Made by a program: the position numbers and the translations under genes. The notes beneath the pieces were generated by a model. It worked only from the letters and a program-made list of their open reading frames with translations. It made no database searches and was not told the origin of the DNA. This document shows positions 12,001-27,000 of a stretch of 64,000 bases of DNA, one piece after another; positions within the stretch are counted from its first letter, which is position 1; each line of letters starts with the position of its first letter. The DNA lies in contig OX465587.1 in assembly GCA_950022655.1 (NCBI GenBank), forward strand, positions 25,857,716 through 25,921,715. The letters run 5' to 3'. Source of the DNA: Alentia gelatinosa. Its lineage: Eukaryota; Annelida; Polychaeta; Phyllodocida; Polynoidae.

Positions 12001-15000
12001 TCCATGGAAAAGTGGAAAGCTGCCATCTCTGGACTATAGATTGATATTTACATATCAATGTTATCTGGTGCAGTGAGTGGGTTAATACACTTCACCCACA
12101 GTTCTGTCTCCATGACTTGCTCTCTATTCTACTCTCCCTTCACGTTAACCATTATCCTCAACCCATGCAGCCAGTTGGATCTAACAACTAGCAACAACCA
12201 TATTCCGCAAGACTTATCTAAACATCAACACGAGAAAAATGTGCCTAATTACACCAGATCTCCATGGGGATGCGGTAACCATAGGAACGCTACTCTGGTT
12301 ACCTGAGGGAGGGAGTGGTTTCCCAGGTAACCCTGGGTAACACGGTGGAGAGAAACATACGGGACTGGCCAGTCTTGGGCTGGTTTCCCCCTGCAGCCCC
12401 GTTCAGTGTTTATATCCGATAGAGGCACTGCATTCCGACTCAGTCTACATTATAGACTATATAACATGATGTGCTCGTATGCAAACCCAGCTTTTATTAC
12501 CTGTCGTATACAGAGTCCCCATTGAGAATGTACGGGGACTCAGTAAACCACTAGCCATTGTTTGAAATTATCAGATAACATAACCATTGTATACAGATTT
12601 CAAATCTATTGTATATGGGAAAATAGTCCATTTGTGCTTTAGCGCAACAAAAACAGACTCAAATGATATATCCTTTAAAATGGCAGTTCCTAGGTTGAAT
12701 TTACTCACGAAGATGGACAATAAAAAAAACCCGATGTGTTCTTTTTAGGACAGGCGGCTCTGTAAACAACTGAAGGTTGAAATCCACATGTCCACAAAAC
12801 CATCGATTATTGTCTTGGATGTTAATGTGTTTGTTTGTAGTTTAAAGGGACTATCAGATATCTAAACTTTTATATTTGCAGACCAATTTCAGTCAATTAT
12901 TTTCAATGTTTTCATATATCATAATACACAAGCAAAGGGATTTGTCCCTTTCAAAAAGCTAAGTATCTTCCGCGGTGGTTGGTAAGACTTGAATAGGTAA
13001 AAAAACTCTTCAAATAAAACAAATATTGATTCTAAAACGTCTCTTGTATGAGGCAATAGTAATTTCTGCTATATTTTTGGGGTTGTTGGCCTCTGTTGTG
13101 GAATGCATCTCTCTGTGAGAAGTCTGCACTCTACCTGGCCGGGCGGTAACCGGAGCCTGACCAAACACTCTCAGTGCCCTGGTAAAAGTAACCCGATTTA
13201 TTGGTCCGTGCATTGAGCTGACACCACCTCACGACCCGCTCTGCACGATGTGACAAAATGTACGGTCAGATCATGTAACCATGAATGATAAGCACAGTCC
13301 TACAATCAGATTGCTATCAGGAGTCGCACATTTATTATCCATAGTGTACAAAGTACCCATTGAAAATATATGGAGACTCAGTAAACCACTACCCATTGTT
13401 TAAAAACTGCCAGATACTATAACCATGGTATACGGATTCAAATCTGTGGTATACGGCCTCAAAATCGTCTCTTCGTGCTATAGAGCTAAAAAAAATCCTA
13501 TTGATATACCCTTAAATATAGCAATTCCTGAGTTTAATGCATTGGAGAAGATTAATAATAAATACAACAAAAGATGTTCTATTTCTTGACAGGCGGCTCT
13601 GTAAACCACTCTAGATTGACGTGGTAATATAGTTGCTGACGTTCGTGTATTACTACGCGTCAACCTCTCGTGGTTTACGACCGCCTGTCTACAAAACTAT
13701 CGATTATAGTCTATTTATATAATGACTTATTAGTGCCTAGTCACCTGTCATGATGATGAGTTAACATTACTGACCTAATTAAGCATGAGGAGATGATGTT
13801 CGGGTAATCGATAATTGTTGTAATGGGAGCAGTAATAGCACCATGTGTTACGGAATATCTCTATTGACTGCTGCCACAAGTAGCACAAAGCTAATGCATT
13901 AGGATTATTGCTGAAGTGACTTGTGTACATACAACACATAGAAAACATCTAGTATTAAGTAACTCCTATGCTATATATGAATGTCGGTTAGATATCAATG
14001 ATACTTAGTGTGTATAATAACTGACCTACATTGTCTTTGTTAGTTTCGGACGAAGCGAAAACTATGACCTACACTGGGTAGCAGCTACCGCGAAGTATAT
14101 AAAAAAATAAATCTAAAAAAAAACAACAAACAAAACAAACCAATATTGTGTTGTATTGCATTAGGTAATGTTTCATTAGAAGCTTTACGTTACAGCCAGT
14201 GAGTTAAATACAGTCCACATGGGACTTTGAAATCGTTTATCAGTCTTCCCTTGTCTATTAGCCACGTTTGGAGATTATTCGAACCATTACTTAGAAGTTT
14301 TACGGTAATTAGAGCAGTCATGAGAGGAAATTTGGAAATAGTCAATCCTAGGCTACCCTCGGTGGTCTATGGATGGACATGGTAGCCTGGTTTATGGTGA
14401 TAGTGAGATCCTGTTGTGTCTACCGTAATTCTTTCACAACTGTGGCGACAGCTGGAGATCCGCACGATTTAAAACCAACACGATGACAAATAATAAAATA
14501 TAGCAGTTCAAATGACGTTTAATGAAGCGGTTTAACAGACCATCCCTATGTCGTCAGCCGATGCATCACACTTACGTCAGTTATATCTATCAATATCACG
14601 TCCCAAATACATCATTCTTACTTGTGGCGACTATATGACTAACACTGCTGTATGGTTTTATAATGTAGGTGTCTAGTAACAATTTAGATGATGCATTCCA
14701 TTCTAAGAGTTACACATAGATTAATATGACGAGGCACGTCGTATATAAAGCGGAGGCTAAGAACTGTGATTAATTCAGTAACGGTTAAGGAATCACTGTG
14801 TTTAAGTGCATTAAAGTACTTTCAGAAAGACGCCTCCAGATGAAAAACGTAGTGATTAAGTCTTTTTTTTTTAAGATACCCATTACCAGCTGATCGCAAG
14901 GAAATCACATTAGTGAGACCCTTCTCCAACTCAGTGCCTGTAAGACTGGCGGAAAAGAGATATCTCCTTGGCTATTTGAATGGCATAATAAATCCACCAA

Positions 15001-18000
15001 AGATTGCAGGTATAACTGTGCGGCATGTTGTAACCACCCAAGACTCATTAAACCAACAAGATAGGGAGTTCAGCTTTTATCTGTTTTTCAAATAATCTGA
15101 GCAAAACCTCTGCTTGTTGTTTATATAGCTTGTTATAGTCACTAAAGTCTCTGATTGGTAATTTGTATGGCATGTTATAGACATCAAAACATATATCATC
15201 ATAACATATATTTGTTTAGCGTCCCAGGTGACACTGAGAGTATATAGGGATTGAACCAACAGAATAAGGAGTTAAGTTTTATCTGTTTTTCAAGTTATTT
15301 GAGGAAAACATAAATTGAACAAGAACTCTGCTTGGTTATTCATATGGCATGTTATAGCCACTAAAGTCTGTTTGGTTATTTGCGTGGCATGTTATAGCCA
15401 CCAAAGACTCTGCTTGGTTATCTGTATGGTGAGCTACAGCCAGCAAAGCCTCTGCTTGGTTATTTGTACGGTATATCTTATAGGTAGGCGGTGTCAGAGA
15501 TGGCCATGGCGTATGGGGAGTCTGTGTCAGTAGATGACAAAGACACATGCCACTCTGACTGTGACTGGGTGTGAGGAGAATCATAATAACCCCAACACCC
15601 AACGACCAAACAAACACGTCTTCTGTCTGCCTACAAAGGATGCACTCACTTGTCTGACATGGGGCAATAAGGATCCAACAAAAAAGATGGACATTGTGTG
15701 TACCTAGAGGCTCCGTTCTACACTCTCTCTCACTGTTAACTGTATCCACGGTGTAAAAATAGCAAAGAAAAGCATAAAACGAAATCTTCTGGCTATTTTT
15801 CCATTAAAAATGTCATTATCTCTATTTCTATAATAAGAATCAGATACAGCATACAGCAGAAAACCACGGCATTTTTCCTCTATGACAGAGAATTGTAAAG
15901 CATAGGGATTATTTTTTTGTATCGGTTTCGAATAAATGTAGTGTATTTTTACTAGTAGCCACGTTTTGAATAAATATAGTGTTTTTACCCAGTCTTATTC
16001 GCAAAAGACTTTCCTCACTGATTTAGGGCAACGCGCCGCTCTCTGTAGCCTGAATCTATGTTACCCTCCTAGCTTTTTTCTTTTCGTTTTTTTTATTTAG
16101 TCTGGTGGGGAAGAGGACTATGGTGTCAATGGTAAAGGTGCGTGGGTGAGGGATACACGAGAGAGGGAAGGGTGTGGGAAAGGGTGACGAAAGGGAATGG
16201 AATGCGTATACAGGCTGGTATGGGAAGAAACGATGATGAAGTAGTAGGTGTGGCAAGGGTGAGTGGACCACTGTGAAAAGGGATGAGAGTTAAAGTAAGT
16301 GTCTCTAACAAAGTCAAATTATGCTATCGCGCTACGATAGACCATCTGATACACGCCAATGCAAATTGGCCGTATCTTAGCGCATTGGGAGGTCCCGACA
16401 GTGTGCGTCGTAACGGTTTGGGCGGGAATAAAAAAAGTGACCATGGTCCCGATGCAATTCACGATTCAGCCAGTGCATTAATGCAGAGCTACAGGTAACC
16501 TTTATAAAATAGTTTATAATTCCGGAAATAATAAATCGTGGAAGATGATAGGGCATGTCATACAGCGTTAGGGCTCATGACTGGGAGGGGGGTAGTGGGT
16601 GAGTAGTATAGACATGATAGGAGGATTCAGTATGAACTATTGACACAATGAAGATTTAAATCTGGAAAGAATCCATTGGGTATGTGGTTGTGAGGCACGT
16701 AATGGAGGGGTATAGTGAAATGTCTGAGGGCGGCGGGGGGGGGGGGGGGAGGGTGATATGGAAGGGGGGGGGGTACGTCCCCGGCGTCACGTCGTTCCCA
16801 CCCTACATCACGTGCACAGGGGTAATTCACTGACAGCGCCTACTCTGTGACAGCCGCCGTTTCACATTTTTAATTATTTTCTCACGCGGCCAGGCGTTAA
16901 ATCACCAATAGAGAGTATGCTAGAGATCGGGGGAAAAAATTCACTTTTTATCCACTTCCCCACGGAGATCGCCACTGGAGGTGAAGATACGAACTCTCCC
17001 ATTTATTTGAGTGTCATCTGAGAATGATTTCCAGTGAATAGGTTGTGTACGGGTTAAAGCTAACATTTAGGACCCCTGCTGATACCGAAATACGAGTGGA
17101 GTTCACGCTGAAGCGGGTCATTAACACACATAGGCACTGTGTGTAGAATCTGAGGCCGAGTGGGGAGCCAGACGTGGTCGAGTTGTGAAGTCGTCCGCAC
17201 TATTACCACGAGGTCAGGATCAACGTAATGATACGACTGCCTTCACATACCTTCTATATTTATCACCGCTACCTGTCTTTCACTTTATGGATGGGAACAT
17301 GTTTGTATTTCTATTGAGTGAGTTTATAGTATTATTAATGCTTTAAATGTTTTGCTTTAAAAAGGAATAAGACGGTATTTTGTGTTAAAGGATGATAAAT
17401 TCAACCATATGGTGGGCAACATATGAATACTCTGTACCATTACTCTCTGGTCTGTAACCATATAATTGAAACATACAAACTGTAAAATGATATTTCTTAA
17501 GCATTGTAGACATTTTACCTCCCCAATATCTCGTTCAATCAGTGAAGTACAAGTGAACAGTTAGGACACTGGCTCCCTGTGCCGGTCTCATACCGACGAA
17601 ACAACGCTACAGGCAGGGTAACTACAAGGCTACAGTGTAAGGCATTTAAATTTTAATGCTCTGAGAGCGTCATCTGCTATTACATATACAGATCAGCATC
17701 CACGTGGGTGTTTCTACGTAACTCCCTCTGCACACCTCATCTCACTACCGCTACACCTACAGCCTCCACGTACTGGGGACATTGTATTTGACGTTCTAAC
17801 ACGTTGCTCTGTGTGCAGTTCGTATGTAGTTTTTATAAAGAACCGTAGAGCTATTTTAGTGTGCATTTGCCCCACCCCTCAGCAGAGGATCAGAGTAAAC
17901 TTATCCATATCATCTTTTACCCCCCTTCCTCCAATCAAAAAAGGAAAACAAATGATACCCACAATTCGTACGAATTGGGCTGTTTCTACTTTCTCTTCTG

Positions 18001-21000
18001 CACAGAGAAATAGAAAGGGGAGAAGGTTTTTCAGAAACCCTAACTATTTTTATCCTGGATTGACCACTGCAGTCTTTCTTGAGTTTATTTCACTTAGTAA
18101 GTAAATTGATAATTATTTACATAAGAACATATTCTCATTTCTGAAATAAAATTTCACGTTTCCATCTGCTAATGGGTTATTTGTGTTCAACTCCTAATGT
18201 TAAGTAAGTTGATGTTTGATTATAGCATCACGTACCGCAACATATCTACACCGTCATTTCGATTCTTTCCATCAGCATTGTCCAATCACAAAACGAAGCC
18301 CAGCAAAGTAAATGTGAACCAGGACAAGTAAAAAGGAAGCCTCCTGAACAGCTTTCCTATTTTTATACATCTATTTCAAACACACCTAATACACAAAGTA
18401 AAACCGCCGTGTTTGTTTGTGGACCCGTCAGAGGGGCTGAGACTGGTGACCTGCACTGACCCAGAACAGCCATGTGGGATCGCAGGTAGGTTAACTCGCT
18501 GAGTGGTAAATCGGATCTCTCTGCCAAACCCGGCTCGCCGTTAGGTGTCCTGCGGCTTCACCAGACGGTGACTGGCGGCATGCGGTGGTGAGGCGGTGGG
18601 ATTGCAGACGGGGATCCACCACGACCAGAAGCAGGCCCACGCGGGTGAGAGCGGGGGATTTCCCGGGTTAGGACCGGGCTAAATATCCCTGATCTACTCT
18701 AGATCCTCTTGGATCTGTGTTGAACAGAAAGCTGATCTCCACGTGGGATCCCCCTGAGCCCATCCTCGGGAGCTATATATAGGTGTGCACGGCGGTGGGA
18801 GCGGACACCTGAATGTGTGCGTGGTGCGGGTGGCCAGGGGTTAAGGTGCGTGGTGAGGTACTCGCCCGGGCTGTCAATACACGCCCGTTTGATCCCGTTA
18901 CGTCGCCTCGCTGGGTCGCGTTCGGGTGAACGTAGGCGGGGTACCCTCTCCCACGCACCGTGCACGCCACGATACTTCTATACGTGGACATCTACCTACA
19001 GCCCCATATATAGGACCTTAGTATACATCTACCTACAGCCCCATATATAGGACCTTAGTATATATCTACCTACAGCCCCATATATAGGACATTAGTGTAC
19101 ACCTACCAAGAACCCCATATGCAGGACCTTAGTATACATCTACCTACAGCCCCATATGCAGGACCTTAGTATACAACTACCTACAGCACCATATGCAGGA
19201 CATTAGTATACAACTACCTACAGCACCATATGCAGGACATTAGTGTACACCTACCAACAAACCCATATGTAGGGCCTTAGTGTACACCAACCTACAGCCC
19301 CATATGTAGGGCCTTAATATACATCTACCTACAGCCCCATATGTAGGGCCTTAGTGTACTCAAACCTACAGCCCCATATATAGGGCCTTGGTGTACACCA
19401 ACCTATAGGCCCATATGTAGGGCCTTGGTGTACACTAACCGACAGCCCCATATGTAGGGCCTTATTGTACACCAACCTACAGCCCCATATGTAGGGCCTT
19501 AGTGTACACCAATTTACAAAACTATGACTTTACGATCTGTTTTGAACACCAAATGGAAATATCATATTTCTTGATGTTTAAAGAAACAATTTAACTATGT
19601 GGTCAGTCATAACTCCAGCCTTTGTTCCTCTCAAAATGACAGCTATATCTCTGTAAATATCATGCTACACATTTCCATGTATTCATCATAGCATTTATCA
19701 GTAGAGAACATGAAGAGGAGGAGTCAGGGGAAGCGCAGTTGACAGGAGACAAAGCGACCACGAAGTTCCTTTGTTAATGGGGAGAAGAGAGAAAAAGTCG
19801 AGATGTCGGCGGCGCCGAGTGTGTATTTATAGTCGGGTCGTGGCGCAGCACGGACGGCGCAGGTCTAGGCGTCTGGAGGCCTGCAATAAGGGCGGCGAGG
19901 CAATGGCCGCCTGCAGGCTGCCACCAATGACACAGCAGCCTCCTGCACTCCGCCATACCCACAATATGGGTGACTACAGCTGGACGACCATTTCGCACTT
20001 ATCTATTATCTCCTGTATAATATGGTCATAAAGAAGCTAGAGCCAAGCCTCCTGGATAGAGAATTCCAGGAAAAACAATAGCACACAGGTGTAAGACTTA
20101 AATAGAAGCCATCCTCATAGTACAGTCGCAGTGAGGGCGGGGTGGTGTGTGGGGGTAAAAATCTTTTGGATATTTTGCGTATGTTCCTTCCTTAATCTAA
20201 TGCGTACAAGATGGAGAGAGGGGGTGGGGGTATAATCGCTTAGAAATATTGCGTACGTATTTAATGGATTAGCTCTGAAACCATGGTATATTCTTATCGG
20301 GTACTCCTTATACCACAGACCCACAAAACTGTATCCATATGGTAATCCTCCTATACTACTTACAGGCACAGCAAGTGCGTAGAAGATAAAGAAATCATCA
20401 AGGGGACGGAGCCAAGTCTAGTATCATGTGATGGCGGCGGCTGAGCGTGACGTCAGAGCTGCTGATGGTGTGGGGGGGGGGGGGGGGGGTACGAGCAGCT
20501 CGTCGGGCCCCAATCGGCTCACATCGACTCAGCGCCGGCCAACGGCCGCACCGCGAGCAGCAGCAGTCATAATGGCGGGAGCAGCAGCAGGAGGAACGGC
20601 GACAAAAGGGATATGAGATATGATGGAGACGGTAGGCGGGTGACGTGGCATTGTGTGAGGGTACTACCAGTCTGACTCGGGGCGGGGCTCTGTGAGCTGT
20701 ACTCTGCACTGCTCTGTGAGCTGTACAGTGTGCTGGTCTGTTAACTGTATAGTGAGCTGCTCTGCGGTGTCCAGTGAGCTGGTCTGTGAGCTACTCAGTG
20801 AGTTGGACTGTGAGCTGTACTGTTAGCTGGTCTGTGAGCTGTATAGTGAGCTAGTCTGTGAGCTGTACAGTGAGCTGGTCTGTTAACTGTATAGTGAGCT
20901 GCTCTGAGGTGTTCAGTGAGCTGGTCTGTGAGCTCTCAGTGAGTTGGACTGTGAGCTGTACTGTTAGCTGGTCTGTGAGCTGTATAGTGAGCTAGTCTGT

Positions 21001-24000
21001 GAGCTGTACAGTGAGCTGGTCTGGTAACTGTATAGTGAGCTGCTCTGAGGTGTTCAGTGAGCTGGTCTGTGAGCTAGACTATGAGCTGTACAGTGAGCTG
21101 GTCTGTGAACTGCTCTGTGAGCTGCTCTGTTGTGCTTGTGGTAGAAACTGCTCTTAGGTCTATTCAGCTTGCAGACATTTATGAATATAACCTGTAAACC
21201 GGAGAGTTTACAGTACTCCATTTCTTGGTACTTAGGGACCCAAATTCAAACAAGGCTAGACATGTTTCTTGTGTCTATAGATTCACTTAAGAGTGTGTGC
21301 ATTTAACGTTAGCATAGTTGTCGATTCTGTCTTGACTGGCATCAGGATGATAAATTGACGAATTCTCCCCTCCCACTTTATTCCAAACGTGCCGCCACCA
21401 CCATTTCTCTATTATACCCTAATAAAAGCATCAATTTACTGCCTTTAATGATTGATTAAATAGATAACTCACATACAGGACCCAACCCTTTCAACAAGTG
21501 TCCAGAGGCTCCTATCATTTTTTCTCGTCAACCTTATCAATGATATTTCTCTAACATATTGATTCATAATCATAGATTAGGGGCAGAATATCTGTATCAC
21601 AGACTGTATTAACACTTCCATATGGTGTAGGTAGTAGGATTAAGACACGATCACAAAAAGCCACGATTGTACGTCCATAATCTGGACAACTCGGCTGAAA
21701 TATTTGAGCTGGGGTCAGTGGAAGATAGGCATCTATCAAATGAAGCCCAGCTGATCACTCTAGGGTAATAAAAACCTTTAAAACAGTCCTGTATGGACTG
21801 ACTCAGATATTCCGCATTGACCATGTTGACTGTACTGACCGGTCGGGCCAGGAGGCACCATATGGCGCGGTGTCGGGCGTGGGACAGTCCTGGTTCTCCT
21901 ACTCCTTATTACAACACCCGCTCACTGGGTGCCACCCACACAATGCCGCTAATTGGTGCTTTATTGAACCAGCAGCCTGGAACCCTGGTGCGAACAGAAC
22001 TTGATGGGGCCCGCTTCTGTATACACACAATATTTAGCTATTTCCTGTTTGTACAGGCTTTAGTTCAGGACAGCTAAAACGATTCGTTTTCACAGTGCAC
22101 AGTATATTTACTAGATTGTATTCACACGAGGATACTTCGAATCAGGATGATGCATCGATGCTTACATTTTCGGTTTTGTCTCTCGGGGATTATCATGAGA
22201 CAAGTCTTGAAATATCAATCGTACAGCCTCCTATTTTGTGTGCTATATTCTATGAACGTTCCCTTTGTAATTTTAAGACAGACTAACAACTGTGTGAAAC
22301 TTTGCCATCTATGACACCTCCATGTAACTCAGAATTTGTAAGACGTGGCAAAAAACACACCTCACTAGAGCCGATACTACCTTGAGACATTTTTAAAAAA
22401 GGGGAAAAAAGAAGGAAATGTCTCGGGTAACTCACAGTGACCATCGAGAGATCAACAAAGAGCGTTCGGCCTCAGACATCTACTCCAACATAGAAAATGC
22501 TGAAAACAGCAGTTTACTCTCACCCCTGACTAAAGACGGGACAGTTTGTGAGGGTAACGGCCACCAGAGTTGCTGGCACAATTTCCGAATTTTGGGATTG
22601 ATCCATCGACGTTTATGACTAATAAATTATGATCTAGTATTGCTAAGCCTGGACACCCCAGCCTGGACACCCCAACTGTGAAAAGGTCATGCATTATATC
22701 TATGAAAAGTTACACAGACTGAGTTATACATTGGCCTACAGAACTGTGCGTTTGGCGTGGTTTAAGCAGGAAGGCATGTTATTCTAGACGGGTTAGTATA
22801 GGCCTACTCGTGACCTCCAACACACTGCCTGTTGTCTGTTGTGGCTTACTGAGTGACGCACAGTCTGTTGACAATGCGGTCCTGTCCACACTCCCCATAC
22901 ACAGTGCGTCGTCCTACTGCCACATGCTAACGGTGAGAGTGTCCTATATGGAAGTTTAAACATGAACCACAACATCTTATAAACATTGACCGTGCCACAC
23001 ATGCCGAACACCAGAGACAACACGGTGGGAAACCCCTGTGAAAACCGCCATACTCGTACCAAGTCCGGTCGTCTTGTTCAGGCATGTCTGATCCATTCTC
23101 CTATCTGATAGGCGGTACACAAGTTCATAATCCGATTGTACTACTTTATTAGTCGATGAAATAAAAATACATATAAAATCGATTAGCATGACCTATCATA
23201 CTGACCTCATGTGAGGAAGATGTCATCTATCTTTTACTATTTTTGTTACTGTACAACTACTTCTTTATTTTTCCAGTGGTGTGATGAGACAATGGGATGG
23301 AATGCTGTTGTTATAATTCTATTTAACTTGGTCAGAACTTCAATTCCAAACATTATAAACTGGAATCTTTACGGTACATCTGCAATATACTATATTCGGG
23401 AAATATATTATACTATTGTTTCTCGAGGCTAAACCGCCGGGTTAAAGACAGCTGTTTGAGAGGCTAAAATAGGAACTAGGTAGACTGAATGTATGTAGTA
23501 TGTGCCTCAGGCAGAAGGCTATACAAGCATACCACAAGGTCCATAGTCGAGGTGTGGATAATAGATGTAGATGTGTGTATGTACCATTATAGAGGTAATG
23601 CATACTTGTGCTGCCTATCAACTCTGGAAAATACTGTTCACATTTGTGTCTTAAGACATTCCGCACTTCAGATACAATTTGTAGGGTTTAACCCTGTGTG
23701 CACATAAAGTTCAACACTGAATAATTACACCAGTATCATACGTATTCTTGGCAGGGACTTTTTGTGTATGTAGTAAGTAGTGGCGACTGGTGCTGGGGAA
23801 AAGTCCCGTTCTAGTCAGCATATATCGACAACATACTCTCAGCGCCATGGCTGTGTGCCCAAGAGGTTGGCTGACCAGTGAGCAGGCTTACGGCGGAAAA
23901 GGCGTCCGGGATTATATTAGGATCTACATACTTCCTGCGTGTATTACGCCCGGTTAGACATGAGCTGACCATTTTAGGATATCTCAACTGCGCAGTTCAC

Positions 24001-27000
24001 TGGAGGAGAAACATCCCCCAGAGTGTAAACAGAACTATATCACTCAGCTGTGTGATACCATAAAATTATACAACTGAGTTGGGAGACCTAGTATTTGCAT
24101 GCCCATGTCTGTGCTTTATTACAGTTCAAATTGTCTTTGAATGTTTTGGTTTGACATAACTGCACCGCGTTTTTCTGTTGAGGAGTACAATGAGGTCAAG
24201 CCTTGTACACTGCCTGCTTTGTGACCAATCTCCATCAGCTAGCCTGCATAACCACAACAACCAGCATACATACGTGTATATTATCCGTCTGGCTCTATGC
24301 AGACATTGTGTTGAATACATGAGCTAATTATTCAAGTACACTGAAAACTTAATTTGAGACTCTTAGTTTCAGTGAAAGAAATGCTGATGGCACACGAACT
24401 AATATCTTCAGTTGATATGGTGAAACCTTTTTAATTTATACCTATGGACGTCCATTTATAAAGTACTACCCGCTGCTAGGTGTGCAATGCAAATATGTTC
24501 GGGTTCACTGTGACGTAGTGAACTGACTATGAAGCGAGGACTGTAAGTGAATAAAATGGATTTCCGCCATCAATTTTAGGTATATAACATTGGCTTTTTG
24601 TGGCATAAAAACGTACCGCCGCTTACGGCATTGGAACATATTTGATACAGTACCAAAGGCCATCCTTACGGGTTAACTTACTAGGTTTTCTCTTCATCTC
24701 TACCATGACATCTCAACAGCACTACTTTATAGGTTAATATCAAATTGACAATGATTGCTACATATGCAGTGTTTACTTACATCACCGACACCATTCTGGA
24801 TACTCTTTGACCACATTATCTACTTGGATGTGTTGTCTACCAAAGTCTTTCAACCTATCGTGTTGTAGGGGGAAAAGAGCCGAACTTCCACATCTCAGTT
24901 TGTCAATTATTCATTAATTGACCTAACTGCAGGCAACGACAGGGAATCGAAATGTTGTTTCTTATATACATATTCTTGTATTCATCCTGTCAGGGTTGTC
25001 AGGGAATACACCGGTATGATCGACCCTTAAAGCTTACTTGGGTACAGATCATCTTCACATTAGTCCATTGACATTGTACAAACTATTTCATACACATTCC
25101 CTACATAAATCAGACTATGACTGCTTTGTCAATAACCTTGGTTCTTGGTCTAGTACAATTAGTACCAAATTGTATTCAATGATCAAATTTCTTGTTAGTT
25201 GGTTCATAAACAACCCTTCGTTTCACATTGTACTGAGTAGAATGACCTCTGCGACTATATAAACTCTGCCTTTGTGTTTTGAACATGTTTATATTCTCCA
25301 CCTAGATGCCCCTGCTAATCTATCCAACCCCAGCCCACCTAATAGAGCTTTTTTTGTACTTTGGGAAATCTAATCAAAGGACGCATAGAAATTGGAACAG
25401 GATCAGGGCATATATATGCTTTTCTGTGCAAAATGTCTCCAGGGCATCAAAGCCTGCTTTACCAACACCGCGGATACTCCATGTGTAATTTACCCGATAA
25501 TAGACGAGTAAAATAGCCGTGTGGGCGGCCATTCAGGCATTCCCCCACAACTCAAATAAGTACTACACGGATCCTTGTCCAGGCGACCGTGTTGCTGCCC
25601 GGCTGGCGGCATGCCAGACCCCAACAGAGCTCTCCCACAACTCGGCGGTGAGTGGAGGCGTCTGAGGGTCAGGGAGGCGGGTCACAGGTGAGGCTGGTTA
25701 CCTGGTGCTACGGTGTCCACCACTGACCGTCCATTGACCGCGCAGACACACGCCGCGACCCGCACATCTCTGACACCACCTGTAGGGCAATGTCCAGTCT
25801 GTCACCTGACACTTAATGTCCGCCTTATACTAGCTCAAGTTGGCAGCACGACGATCCCCTGTGGACTGGGGTCCACTCAGGAGATACTGCTACGCTTACC
25901 TTGAATTTCGTCAATATCATATTCTGTAATCATCATCTAGAAATGTGCATTAGCTTTAATATTCCATATAATGTGATACTAAGCCATGAACCTCTATAGC
26001 GTAGAAATACAAAAATACTTATTTAATTTAATTAATATGGAGTTAACCAGTATACCCCATTTTCATGAGGTTGTAGAAAAGGCGGGGGTCAGACGAAAAG
26101 GCACATCCTGCTGGCTAAAGGGGCCATCAACACAGAATTTGACCCGATGGGGCGTTCTCTGGTTGCACTTCTTTCTGCACCAATGACTATGAAAACTAAC
26201 TATGTTATCGCCCCCTCCACTTCGTTATACTAAGTACTTAATCGTCACGTGTTCACTAGTGATAACCAACCTAAGTACCCCCTACAATTAGTCCCATTCG
26301 TTTTGCCTGGATACCCATAATCAATGAGGTACATTTCTTGCAATGAAAGTGTATACATTTGTATTTGATTGTAATTGATATATATATCTAGCATAGATAA
26401 AGGCACTCTTCAACAGCAGGGACTTTGACCATTCAGCACCTTATGCGTTCCACCTTATGCGTTCCATATGACAATACGGGGCCATCCATAAAGTACGTAC
26501 GCACTGAGGGGGGGGGGGGGGGTGGGGGGTAACAAATTTCTGAAATTTTGCGTATGCTCCTTCTTTGTTCTATTGCGTACAAAATCAGGAGGAGGGGTGG
26601 GGGTGTGGGGTCCAAAATTTCAGAAAATCTGCGTACGTACTTTATGGATGGCCCCTACACGACTATAGACATATCATCCGACTCATTCAGAAGTTCCTAT
26701 CATTATTAAGTACACTCTAATGAAATATGTTCCTGTTGTTTTACCCTGACAAGTCATAAAAGTAAAAAAAACAGAGACCTTCCTTCAGATAGACTAAAGA
26801 CCAGAAATTATCTTATGTAGTGACTAAGAGTTGAATTGGTCTTTAAGAAACTGAGACTGAAGAGATAATGATCAATTAATCATAAAGGAACTAATTCTGT
26901 AATGAGAAGAAGGACAACGCCATCTTCTTAGCTTGGCTGTCTTCTTCCAAGCGTACAGAACATTTTTGAAGGCAAGCAAACATCTTGACCTTCGATGGGA

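Larger units (their letters stand above)
8353..18460. other. Giant LIS1 intron, downstream part (8.4-18.5 kb)
   Basis: No exon with convincing protein similarity is seen. This part holds dispersed repeats (10637-10935, 12508-12825, 13347-13735; second family 9350-9602 and 11750-12030), a duplicated and tandem region at 15045-15480, and homopolymers C at 10501-10520 and G at 11195-11209, 16735-16749 and 16764-16773. The rest is AT-rich unique sequence. Confidence 0.8.

Noticed and set aside
15336..15749. 137-codon minus-strand frame
   Set aside because: Its C-terminal half is a translation of the tandem repeats at 15325-15480, and the rest has no motif.
18990..19512. Regularly spaced repeats considered as a CRISPR-like array
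   Set aside because: The repeats are contiguous 37-bp units without unique spacers in a eukaryotic intron; it is a minisatellite.
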